Of a DNA stretch of 35,196 bases, positions 23,795-33,500 are shown in pieces (position 1 is the first letter of the stretch; each line of letters starts with the position of its first letter). Below the pieces are notes generated by a model. The model did no database searches. It saw nothing but the letters and a program-made list of their open reading frames with translations, and was not told the origin of the DNA. Both the position numbers and the translations under genes were made by a program. Origin of the DNA: Bacteroidales bacterium (lineage in GTDB: Bacteria > Bacteroidota > Bacteroidia > Bacteroidales > UBA6680); assembly GCA_016926405.1 (NCBI GenBank), contig JAFGOQ010000125.1, forward strand, positions 1 through 35,196. Direction: 5' to 3'.

Positions 23795-23823
23795 TTTCTG
23801 TATAAATAAGATTATTACCTTTG
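23795..23823 (+). promoter_or_regulatory. Promoter of the MATE exporter gene
   Basis: TACCTTTG (23816-23823) is a full -7 match followed by CA. TTTC at 23795-23798 is the best -33 candidate, 17 bp upstream. Transcription would begin near 23830, only about 14 nt before the TTG at 23844, which supports that start codon. Confidence 0.6.
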
Positions 23824-23843
23824 CAGCCCAAAAATTTATAGAA

Positions 23844-25292
23844 TTGAAGAAGATAAAAGATTTTACAGAAGGACACATTTTACGACAGATAATCACTCTG
23901 GCTCTGCCAATTATGGGATCGTCGTTTATTCAAATGGCGTACAATATGACCGATATGCTTTGGCTAGGACATATTGGTAGTGGAGCAGCGGCTGCGGTTG
24001 GTGCAGCAGGATTCTTTGTTTGGCTAGGTAACTCACTTGGTTTTACTACAAAATTTGGTGCTGAAATAGGCATTTCGCAATCACTAGGAGCAAAAAGTAC
24101 CAATAGAGCAAAACTTTTTGCCTCTCATTCAGTGATAATGGGTGTATCAATTGCTCTAATATTCACAGTTTTTATTCGTCTTTTTGCCGATAATTTAGTT
24201 GGCATTTTTAATTTTCAAGAAGCCGATGTTGTGAAAATGTCAACAGAATACCTAATGATTGTTTCTCTTGGTATGGTATTCACATTTATGAATCCAACAC
24301 TTTCGGGAATCTATAACGGAACAGGAAACTCATCAATACCATTCTATTTCAACACTGTTGGTTTAATTTTAAATATTGCATTAGACCCAATATTAATGTT
24401 TGGATATTTAGGAGCACCAGCTCTTGGGACAAATGGAGCGGCAATTGCAACTGTATTTTCTCAAGCAGTAGTAACAGGACTATTTATACTTCACCTATCA
24501 AGTAAAAGATCTCCTTTTCCAAATTTCTTCAACAGAGGAAAAATATCACCACAAATTGCAAAATCGATTTTTAAATTTGGTAGTCCAATAGCTTTACAAA
24601 GTGGAATGTTTTCGGTTTTCGCCATGATAATGGCTCGCATTGTATCCGACTGGGGAGCAATAGCAGTTGCTATTCAAAGTGTCGGCGCACAGATAGAGGC
24701 CATTTCATGGATGACAGCAAGCGCCTTTGCCACTGCACTCGGAAGTTTTGTTGGTCAAAATTACGGAGCAAAAAAGTTTGACAGAATCAGAAAATCATAT
24801 TTCCACACTCTATCAATAACATTACTATTTGGAATTGGAGCCTCCATTCTCTTTATTTTTGGTGGAGAGATGGTATTCTCGTGGTTTATCCCAGAACCAG
24901 AAGCTATTAAAATGGGTGGCGTTTACCTACGCATTTTAGGTTATTCGCAAACATTTATGATACTAGAAATTGTAACAACAGGAGCATTCAATGGAACAGG
25001 AAAAACAATTCCTCCTTCAATTACAGGAACGTTATTAACAGCCGCAAGAATTCCTTTAGCACTTTTACTAGCATACACTTTTGCAATGGAATTAGATGGC
25101 GTATGGTGGAGTATTACTCTTTCAAGCATTGCTAAAGGTACAATTCTGTTTATTTGGTTTAGAATAGCATTCAATAGATTACTAAGAAATCAGAATATTG
25201 AAATTGAAACAAAATCAATATTAATAAGATTACTACCTACCAGAATAAGACAACAAGTTTTCTCAATGCTACAACGAAACAAAAAGAATTAA
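23844..25292 (+). CDS. MATE-family multidrug/sodium antiporter (TTG start)
   Basis: This inner-membrane exporter of the MATE family has 482 residues and twelve membrane helices in two homologous halves. It begins with the typical amphipathic head FTEGHILRQIITLALPIMGS, then NMTDMLWLGHIGSGAAAAVG. It couples efflux of cationic drugs or metabolites to sodium or protons; the substrate here is unknown. The start codon is TTG. The first in-frame ATG lies about 23 codons later, inside helix 1, and would remove the conserved head. The promoter at 23795-23823 fits the TTG start. The gene is monocistronic and convergent with the DNA polymerase IV gene, sharing a terminator with it. Confidence 0.93.
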   Translation: MKKIKDFTEGHILRQIITLALPIMGSSFIQMAYNMTDMLWLGHIGSGAAAAVGAAGFFVWLGNSLGFTTKFGAEIGISQSLGAKSTNRAKLFASHSVIMGVSIALIFTVFIRLFADNLVGIFNFQEADVVKMSTEYLMIVSLGMVFTFMNPTLSGIYNGTGNSSIPFYFNTVGLILNIALDPILMFGYLGAPALGTNGAAIATVFSQAVVTGLFILHLSSKRSPFPNFFNRGKISPQIAKSIFKFGSPIALQSGMFSVFAMIMARIVSDWGAIAVAIQSVGAQIEAISWMTASAFATALGSFVGQNYGAKKFDRIRKSYFHTLSITLLFGIGASILFIFGGEMVFSWFIPEPEAIKMGGVYLRILGYSQTFMILEIVTTGAFNGTGKTIPPSITGTLLTAARIPLALLLAYTFAMELDGVWWSITLSSIAKGTILFIWFRIAFNRLLRNQNIEIETKSILIRLLPTRIRQQVFSMLQRNKKN

Positions 25293-25305
25293 ACAACTCA
25301 AGTAC

Positions 25306-25353
25306 TATAAAATAAATGATTTAGCCTAATATGGCTATTTCGTTTATTTTATA
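25306..25353. terminator. Bidirectional terminator between the MATE and polymerase IV genes
   Basis: A 21-nt arm TATAAAATAAATGATTTAGCC... pairs with GGCTATTTCGTTTATTTTATA (25333-25353) with about four mismatches and a 6-nt loop. A/T-rich ends on both sides suit both converging genes. Confidence 0.75.
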
Positions 25354-25369
25354 ATATCAATTAATATCT

Positions 25370-26443
25370 CTACAAGTTCAATTTTAATTGAATTGGCATA
25401 TCTAGATTAACAGCTTCGAAATTAGAAACCGACACACCCATTAACCTTATTGGCTGACTCTGAAATTCGGTATTATACAGAAGTACTTTAACTATTTTAT
25501 GCAGCTTTTCGAAAGCTGTTACTTGCTTCTCTTCTGTTTTACTACGCGAAATTACTGAGAAATCAGCAAACTTAATTTTAAGAGTTATAGTTCGTCCATA
25601 CATCTCTTTTTTATCGAGACGACTCATAAGCTCTTTTTCTATTCTATAAAGCTCTGCAACAATCTGAAATTTTGTTGTCAAATCCTTTTCAAAAGTATAC
25701 TCTGCACCAATAGATTTCCGTTCGCGATAAGGAACAACAGGTCTATTATCACGCCCACGACTTACTTCGAAAAAGAAAACTCCCTGCTTTCCAAAAAGTC
25801 TGATTAACGAATCTATTGTTAAGCTTCGAATATCTTTACCTGTATGAATTCCTACTTTGTGCATTTTGCGAGCCGTAACATCTCCCACTCCAAAAAAGTT
25901 TTCAACAGTAAGATTACCTAGATATTCAAGAGCATCTTTAGGCTTAATCTCAAAAATGCCATTTGGCTTGTTAACATCGGAAGCTTTTTTAGCCAAAAAC
26001 TTATTATACGAAACACCTGCCGAAGCATTTAATTGCGTCTTTTCTTTTATCTTTTTTCGTATATACTGAGCCACTTCAAAAGCCGAATCTATACCTAGAT
26101 TATTATTTGTAACATCTAAAAAAGCCTCATCAATAGACAATGGTTCAACAAGTGCTGTCACAGATTTAAATATCTCCATTATCTGTTTAGACACTTCTAC
26201 ATAAACCTCACGACGCATTTCAGCAAATATCAAATGAGGACATAATTTAGCAGCCACTACCGACGACATAGCCGAACGAACGCCAAACTTACGAGCCTCA
26301 TACGAAGCAGCTGCAATAACTCCCCTATCGCTATTACTCCCTACAACAATCGGCTTCCCCCGATATTCAACAAAATCACGTTGCTCAACCGATGCATAAA
26401 AAGCATCCATGTCTATATGAATTATTTTTCTATCAGTTTGCAT
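25370..26443 (-). CDS. dinB: DNA polymerase IV (Y-family translesion polymerase)
   Basis: This error-prone DNA polymerase bypasses lesions and stalled forks. The 357 residues show HIDMDAFYASVEQRD at the N-terminus (catalytic D11), PIVVGSNSDRGVIAAASYEARKFGV in the fingers, the palm motif SIDEAFLDVT (catalytic D105/E106) and a little-finger domain. ASAGVSYNKFLAKKASDVNKP is typical of the DinB branch. The expected C-terminal clamp-binding peptide is not obvious; the end reads AVNLDMPIQLKLNL, which could serve. It is a single gene convergent with the MATE gene and divergent from mnmD. I saw no LexA-like operator in its short upstream region. Confidence 0.97.
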   Translation of the reverse strand: MQTDRKIIHIDMDAFYASVEQRDFVEYRGKPIVVGSNSDRGVIAAASYEARKFGVRSAMSSVVAAKLCPHLIFAEMRREVYVEVSKQIMEIFKSVTALVEPLSIDEAFLDVTNNNLGIDSAFEVAQYIRKKIKEKTQLNASAGVSYNKFLAKKASDVNKPNGIFEIKPKDALEYLGNLTVENFFGVGDVTARKMHKVGIHTGKDIRSLTIDSLIRLFGKQGVFFFEVSRGRDNRPVVPYRERKSIGAEYTFEKDLTTKFQIVAELYRIEKELMSRLDKKEMYGRTITLKIKFADFSVISRSKTEEKQVTAFEKLHKIVKVLLYNTEFQSQPIRLMGVSVSNFEAVNLDMPIQLKLNL

Positions 26444-26555
26444 AAAAATAATTAGTCTGTAAAATTAACAAAATAGAAATAGCGGTTAAACAAAAAAATA
26501 ATCCTTTAGAGGTAACAAAACAATATCTTTACACAAAATAAAAAAAACAATAAGA

Positions 26556-27215
26556 ATGAAGAGGGAGCTTATTAAAACCGAAGATGGTTCGCACACATTA
26601 TATATTAAAGAGATGGACGAACAGTACCACTCTATTCACGGGGCTATTCAAGAGAGTAACCATGTTTTTATAGAAGCAGGTCTTTCAATAATTGATTTGG
26701 AAGAAATAACAATATTTGAAGCTGGATTTGGTACAGGTCTTAATGCCTATTTAACATGGGAGTACGCCAAGCAGCACAACAAAAAAATTCATTTTGTTAC
26801 AATAGAACTTTACCCTATCGACAATGAGATTATCCCTTTACTTAATTATGCATCATTAACAAAGAGCAACAATCAAGAAATATTCAACAAATTACACTTG
26901 GCTAAATGGGATACAACAACACAAATAGACCAATATTTAACAATTACAAAATTTAAACAAGATTTAACAACCTTTAACCATCTACATTATTACGACTTAG
27001 TATATTTCGACGCGTTTGGACCAGATAAACAACCGCAACTATGGACAGATGAAATTTTTGAAAGAATTACAGCAAAAACAAACAAAAACGGAGTACTTGT
27101 TACCTATTCGGCAAAAGGAGTTGTACGTAGATCGATTATTAAATCTGGTTTTGAGGTTGAACGCATACCTGGCCCTCCAGGAAAACGCCAAATGATGCGA
27201 GGTAGAAAAATTTAA
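26556..27215 (+). CDS. mnmD: tRNA 5-aminomethyl-2-thiouridine methyltransferase MnmD
   Basis: This stand-alone methyltransferase corresponds to the N-terminal half of bifunctional MnmC. It adds the last methyl group in forming mnm5s2U at the wobble base of several tRNAs. The 219 residues carry the AdoMet motif IFEAGFGTGLNAYL (53-66), the catalytic-site block YFDAFGPDKQPQLWTDEIFE, and the end TYSAKGVVRRSIIKSGFEVE then RIPGPPGKRQMMRGRK, all hallmarks of this family. The FAD-oxidase half is absent, which is usual for Bacteroidota and Firmicutes. The gene is divergent from dinB, with 112 bp between them, and stands 134 bp before the DUF5686 gene. Confidence 0.96.
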   Translation: MKRELIKTEDGSHTLYIKEMDEQYHSIHGAIQESNHVFIEAGLSIIDLEEITIFEAGFGTGLNAYLTWEYAKQHNKKIHFVTIELYPIDNEIIPLLNYASLTKSNNQEIFNKLHLAKWDTTTQIDQYLTITKFKQDLTTFNHLHYYDLVYFDAFGPDKQPQLWTDEIFERITAKTNKNGVLVTYSAKGVVRRSIIKSGFEVERIPGPPGKRQMMRGRKI

Positions 27216-27349
27216 CCTTTAATAAATTATAGAATAATTAACAAATAACTTATCCAACCCCTATGGACTAAACACATACACCTCTAATATTAAACCTTAA
27301 AACAAAAAAACATCTAACCATCGAACATTAACCCTAAACAATATTTAGA

Positions 27350-29965
27350 ATGAGTATTTACAGAAACTTATTATTACTATTTGTATTAACATTATCATTA
27401 AACACCGCTTATTCACAAGGTATAAAAGGAAGAATAATAGACGAGCAAGGCCAACCTATAGCACACGCAACAATTTATTCTTACCAAACAAAAAACGGAA
27501 CAACCTCTAACCAAATTGGCGAATATTCTCTTAAACTCCCTAATGGCAACAACAAAGTTTCGATTAGATTTTTGGGTCTTGAACCACAAGAAGTCGAAAT
27601 ACAGATTAGCGACAATTGGATAAACAAGAACTTCACTCTAAAGACACAAAATTTCGAGATAAAAGAGATTATTGTAACAAACAAAAGCGAAGATCCTGCA
27701 TATTTAATAATGCGCAGAGCCATAGGAATGGCTAATTTTTACAAAAATATTGTTCAAAAATACACTGCCATAGTGTATTTAAAAGGAGGAGCTGAGGTTA
27801 AAGCAATACCAAAAATATTAAAAAAACAGATCCCCATTGATACTGGGAAATTACACATCCTTGAAACACTCTCGGAAATAACTTTTGAGCTACCTGACAA
27901 AATCTCCGAAACTGTAATATCTATGCGATCGTCGGAAGAAGAAATGAACGAAAACCCTATGCGATATGCAAATATTAATATATACAGCATAGAGACTCTT
28001 GGAGTTATTTCACCACTAAATCCGAATGCTTTTTCATACTATAAATTCGAGTTATTAGGATCGTACAAAGAATTCGACAGAACAATCAACAAAATTAAAT
28101 TCACCCCTAAGCGTAAAGGTAAAGATTTAGTTTCGGGCACACTTCATATCTCCGAAGACTTCTGGAATATTAACAATTCTGAAATAACTTTTCAAACACC
28201 AGTTGGAGATGCTATTATTAAAGAGATTTACAATCCTGTTCAGGAATTTATTTGGATGCCTATTACAAAGACAATCTCTTTTAGTGGCGGGCTTATGGGA
28301 GTTAAATTTGAGTTTAATTATGTTGCTTCAATTAACAATTATAAAATTAAACTTAACCCAAATGTTAACCACAACTATTTGGAGCAAATTGCCAAAATCA
28401 ACAACTACACAATCAAAAACAACACAAAAGCAGTTGCTATTAATACTCCTACAAACAGAGTTGTTAAAAAACAATCAAAAGAGATTGAAGAACTTTTGAC
28501 TAAAGAAAATCTGTCTGACAAAGACATGGCTCGCATCTACAAAAAGATAGAGAAAGAGAATAAGAAAGAGATTAAAGAGAAACCATTGGAGATAAAAGAC
28601 AACATAAAAATATTACCATCTGCAAAAAGTCAAAGTCAAGAATTTTGGGACTCTGTTACAACTGTTCCATTAACAAAAAAGGAAAAGCTTAGTTATTTAA
28701 TTCGCGACTCTCTTGTGGAAGCACACAGCAAACCCGAATATTTAGATTCGGTGAAAAGAGCAAAACAAAAGTTTACTTTTAACTCCGCCATTTTTGGGAA
28801 AACGTTCCTTTATAAAAACGACTCCATCAGTCTTCAATTTAGCGGATTACTCAATCCTATTGACGGTATATGGTTTAACAGTGTCGATGGGTTTGTATAT
28901 TCCAACAACATAACATTTTATAAGGATTATAAAAATGCCAATTACTTATCGTTTAATATCTCGCCAGCTTACGCTATAGCACGAGAGGCTTTTATGATAA
29001 GCTCAAATTTAACCTACAAATATAATCCCATCAAGAGGTCTTATCTGTTTTTAGAAGCAGGAGCTAAATCAAAAGACTATTCTCCTTTTGGTGCAAACAA
29101 GACTATAAACACATTTGCATCACTATGGTTTAAAGAAAATTACTTACGACTATTTAACGAAGATTACATTTCGATAAAACACAAAACCGACATTTTTAAT
29201 GGCTTTGAACTTACTCTTGGTGTAAAATACTCGAATCGAAAAACACTAGAAAACAACACAAATTACTCGTTTACAAATAGAGATTTAGATTACAACACAA
29301 ACACAATTGAGGCATCAGAGGCAACTTTATTCTCCAAACAAAACAATTCGGCCTTCACTCTAAAAACCAACATAGAATACACTCCAAGATATCGATTCCG
29401 CTTTCGTGATGGACAAAAAATTATGGTAAGTTCAAAATATCCAACATTCTTTGGATCGGCAGAATTAGCTATTCCAGATATTTTAAACACCAACAATAAC
29501 TACTTAAAAACAGTTATTGGGATAAAGCAGTCAGTTGAATTAGGTTTTCTCTCGTCATTAACTTACAAAGCTCAATTTGGAACTTTTATTTACGATAACA
29601 AAGTTGGGTTTAGCGACTATTTCCATCTACCATCAAGTTTATCGCCAGTTAATTTCAAAACAGAATTTAACTCCTTTGCACTATTACCATATTACAACAA
29701 CAGTCATACAAATAGCTATTTTAATGCCAAAGCAGAATATAGTTGTAATCGATTTTTAATAAAACGACTACCAATTATTAACAACACTCTTATATCCGAA
29801 AATTTTGGAGTTAATTATTACACTACAAAAGGACTGAAAAATTATATGGAATTATCGTATGGTCTACACAATATTTTTATGGTAATTAATGCCGATTTGT
29901 TTGTTGGATTTAACAATTTCGATTACTCGGGAGTTGGTTTTAGAGTGGGAATACCAATTTTTTAA
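27350..29965 (+). CDS. DUF5686-type outer-membrane protein with carboxypeptidase-regulatory-like head
   Basis: The product has 871 residues. A Sec signal (cleaved near AYSQG, residues 20-24) is followed by a carboxypeptidase-D-regulatory-like beta domain (IKGRIIDEQGQPIAHATIYS, 24-43, to about 110), as in SusC-type receptors. Then comes a long region typical of DUF5686 proteins that ends in a predicted outer-membrane beta-barrel: alternating aromatic strands such as YLSFNISPAYAIAREAF and a terminal GVGFRVGIPIF ending in Phe. A Lys/Glu-rich stretch (residues about 365-425) may be a flexible linker. There is no TonB plug, so it is not a classical receptor. The family function is unknown. No partner genes are adjacent. 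Confidence 0.9.
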   Translation: MSIYRNLLLLFVLTLSLNTAYSQGIKGRIIDEQGQPIAHATIYSYQTKNGTTSNQIGEYSLKLPNGNNKVSIRFLGLEPQEVEIQISDNWINKNFTLKTQNFEIKEIIVTNKSEDPAYLIMRRAIGMANFYKNIVQKYTAIVYLKGGAEVKAIPKILKKQIPIDTGKLHILETLSEITFELPDKISETVISMRSSEEEMNENPMRYANINIYSIETLGVISPLNPNAFSYYKFELLGSYKEFDRTINKIKFTPKRKGKDLVSGTLHISEDFWNINNSEITFQTPVGDAIIKEIYNPVQEFIWMPITKTISFSGGLMGVKFEFNYVASINNYKIKLNPNVNHNYLEQIAKINNYTIKNNTKAVAINTPTNRVVKKQSKEIEELLTKENLSDKDMARIYKKIEKENKKEIKEKPLEIKDNIKILPSAKSQSQEFWDSVTTVPLTKKEKLSYLIRDSLVEAHSKPEYLDSVKRAKQKFTFNSAIFGKTFLYKNDSISLQFSGLLNPIDGIWFNSVDGFVYSNNITFYKDYKNANYLSFNISPAYAIAREAFMISSNLTYKYNPIKRSYLFLEAGAKSKDYSPFGANKTINTFASLWFKENYLRLFNEDYISIKHKTDIFNGFELTLGVKYSNRKTLENNTNYSFTNRDLDYNTNTIEASEATLFSKQNNSAFTLKTNIEYTPRYRFRFRDGQKIMVSSKYPTFFGSAELAIPDILNTNNNYLKTVIGIKQSVELGFLSSLTYKAQFGTFIYDNKVGFSDYFHLPSSLSPVNFKTEFNSFALLPYYNNSHTNSYFNAKAEYSCNRFLIKRLPIINNTLISENFGVNYYTTKGLKNYMELSYGLHNIFMVINADLFVGFNNFDYSGVGFRVGIPIF

Positions 29966-30451
29966 CACTTGATATTTAACCATTTGCCAAATGTGTTATC
30001 GCATGTAGATACACTATTTGCAAATAAAAACAACAATATAAATTCAAAATTTAACATTTCCTTTATATTTGCCTTTACAAAAGACATTTATAAAGGAATA
30101 TTTTTATAGATACACCCAAATAAAATTAGAACACAGAAACAAGTTAAAACCATTTTTTGCAATAAAATATCAAAACAAAAATATTGCGTTCATAGTTGAC
30201 AACTTGCAACGCATCCCCCCATTATATAATAGAGGTGATTCGGACGCTGCCTACGGTCATATCGATGGCAGTGATTCGCATCCAATCGTAATTATCATTC
30301 GCTCTCTAGAAGAAAGTAATACTTAAGTTGCAATGGTAGTTAACCAACTATTTACTATGAAAAACAACAAGAGCTAAGCGATTTATAAATGCTATTAAAT
30401 AATTACACATACAGAAAAGTATTGTGTCTAATACACACTATCACATACAAA
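29966..30451. other. Intergenic stretch with a promoter-like box and a GC-richer patch
   Basis: No convincing gene is present. A frame from a TTG at 30069 to 30326 (85 codons) contains no internal ATG and has no recognised domain. TATATTTG at 30064-30071 is a full -7 match, so a transcript may start near 30078. A GC-richer patch at about 30210-30290 holds CTGCC/GGCAG arms and two GATTCG copies and could fold. A small non-coding RNA is possible but not supported beyond this. Confidence 0.35.
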
Positions 30452-30478
30452 AAAAACCGAGAACAATTCTCGGTTTTT
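30452..30478 (-). terminator. Terminator of the BspA-like gene
   Basis: A perfect 12-bp stem AAAAACCGAGAA/TTCTCGGTTTTT has a 3-nt loop, with further T on the minus strand. It lies about 50 bp beyond the stop codon of the large surface-protein gene. Confidence 0.85.
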
Positions 30479-30526
30479 GTATATGTTATAACCAAGGCTT
30501 GCCTCGGTTATATTAATAATTATCTA

Positions 30527-33500
30527 TTATTTCTTTACAAACTGCTTAACAACTACTCCTTTGTCAACAAAGGCTCTTAATATATAAACTCCCGATTGAA
30601 GATTACTTACATCAATACCTATCTCATATGAATTAAGTTTAGTTGAGTAAACCACAACACCTGCAACGTTTGATATTGTAACCTCGCCAATTAACTCGCT
30701 ACCTTTTATATTTAAGGTTGAAGCAACTGGGTTAGGATATACTTTTATTGCATCAGACAATATATTATCTATAGCTGTTACTTTTGAAAGCGAAACTGCT
30801 TTAGATACCTTTTGATTTGTTACGGCAATCTCTCCTGTTTGTGTTTGATAACCCTGTGCCGATACCGAATACTTATAGTTTCCTGCAATTACATTCTCTA
30901 TAACTACAACACCATTTGCATTAGTTGTAAAATCGCCATAGTTATCACCCTGTGCAACTCCAGCAGTATTAACTGCGCTATTAAAAGATACAGTAGCATT
31001 AGCTATTGGACTTGTACCATTAGTAATGGTAAAGCTTACTGGGAAAACAACTAAAGTTGCAGCAAAATTATTGTCTGTCTTATTCTCATTAACATTAGTA
31101 AACGAATATTTTTCAGGCTCAAAACTGTATCCATCCTTACTTGCTAAGACCTCTAAATTTTGTCCGTAGTTTACTGTAAAGCTATAGCTATCGCCATCGT
31201 TTAATGTTTTACTATCGCTTGCATCACCACTTAACGAAACTGTAACACCATCGGCTCCGGTTACTTTACCAGAAATAGTATAACTGTTAATGCAGAAATT
31301 TGCGGTGTAAGCTACTTCCAGATCTGATACAGTTGCTCCAAACGCATACTCCTTGCTATTTTCATCTGTCCAATTTATAAATGTATGCCCCTCTTTTGTT
31401 GATTGAGGTAAGACAAATGAACTTATATTATTATCCGAAAAAGCATCATTTCCAATATAAGTAACATTATTAGGAATGGTTACACTAGTTAGGTTATTCG
31501 ACTCAAAAGCTTTATCTCCAATAGAAGTAACGCTATTAGGAATAGTTATATTTGTTAGTCTATTATCGCAAAACGCATATTTCCCTATAGAAGTAACACC
31601 ATTAGGAATTACTACATTAGCTAATTGATTATACGAAAAAGCATAATCTCCAATCGATACTAATGAATTTGGCAATTCTATTATTGCAAAGCCTTTAGCA
31701 CAGAATACCCCAAATCCATCAACTCCATCAGCTATACCAACAACAGTTTGACCATCTAAAGTTTCGGGAATAGTAATACATCTTGCTGCAAGATTGTAAC
31801 TACAACTTTGTATTACACCATTGGTAACAACAACATCGTCGTCTTTTAATGTGTATAAATCAGAGATTGCTATATATGTACTATAAGAGGCACTCACCGT
31901 TTCTCCTCCAGAGTAATTATTACCGTTAGTATCAATCCAGTTAATAAATGATACTCCATCAATTATTGGTGTTGGTAACACAAATGATAATAAGCTACCA
32001 GCTACACCAAAGGCATTTCCTCCAATAAATGTAACACTATTAGGAATGTTTACACTGGTTAGTTTATTGCCAGCAAATGCATCGTAACCAATAAATGTAA
32101 CACCATTAGAAATATTTACGCTAGTTAATTGATTATAAGAAAAAGCACTATTACCTATAAATCTAACACTATTAGGAATGTCTACGCTAGTTAATTCATT
32201 GTAGTAAAATGCTTCGGCTCCAATAAACGTTACACTTTTAGGAATATCTACATTAGTTAACTCATTGTTACTAAATGCTAAGAGTCCAATATGAGTTAAA
32301 GTATTAGGTAATTTAACTTTTAAAATACCTTTATTACCAAATACACCACTATCATCATTATAATCATCAGCTATCCCAACAACCGTCTGACCATCTAGTG
32401 TTTCTGGTATTACTATATCCTTAATAGCAAAATCATAACTACAACTCTCTATTACACCATTAGTAACCACAACGTCGTTGTCGGTAAGTGTGTACCTACT
32501 CAAAACTGCAGAAAAATCATTCTCTGTTTTATTCTCTGTAATATTTGCAAATGAATAATTTTCTGGAGTAAACTTATAATTAGTTTTTTTTGGAGTAACT
32601 GTTACCGACTTTCCTTTCTCAACAGTAAATGTATACTTTTCTCCATTATTTACAGTTTTTAAATCAGCAACATCACCACTTAATTCAACAGTAACATCAT
32701 CAGCACCAGTAACTGTTCCAGAAATTGTATATTTAGGTTCAGAAAACTGAGCAGTGTATTCAAGTGCAAAATCATTTATCTCTGCACCGTTGTTGTAAGC
32801 TTTTCCATTATTATCTTTCCAATTATCAGAATTTAAACCACCCAAAATGGCTGTAGGTAATTTTAAGAATGGTAAACTAAAATTATAATTAAATGCACCT
32901 AGTCCTATTTTAATTACTGTTTTAGGAATTACAACACTAGTTAATTTATTGTTTTCAAAAGCACTCTCTCCAATAATTAAAACACCTTCTGGTATATTAA
33001 GTGTATTTATTAGATTCTTTACAAACGCATTTGTTCCAATTGTTGTAACGCTCATTGGAATATCAACATTAGTCAATCTATTTCCAAAAAATGCATTACT
33101 ACCAATATTTTTAAGGGAAATTGGTAATTTAATATTTTCTATTCCATTATTTCCAAAAACTCCACCAAACAAGTCTCCTATCCCCACAACAGTCTGTCCA
33201 TCGAGAGTTTCAGGAATAACAATATCCTTAATAGCAAAGTCGTAGCTACAGCTTTGTATTACACCATTGGTAACAACTACGTCGTTGTCGGTTAGTATAT
33301 AATAGCTAGAAATATCTTCTAAATTTGCTGTATACGATTCCCACAAACTTGTAACAACAGCTCCTGCTGAATAAGAGGTGTTTTTACTATCTTTCCAATC
33401 GATAAGATTAAACCCACTAATATTTGGTGTTGGTAGCGTTAATGATGTTAAATTAGTGTTTTCGGAAAAAGCTGCTTCTCCTATTGTTGTAACACCTGTA

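Noticed and set aside
30069-30326. 85-codon gene starting at TTG
   Set aside because: No internal ATG, no recognised domain, and the proposed start lies inside the -7-like box. Better seen as intergenic.
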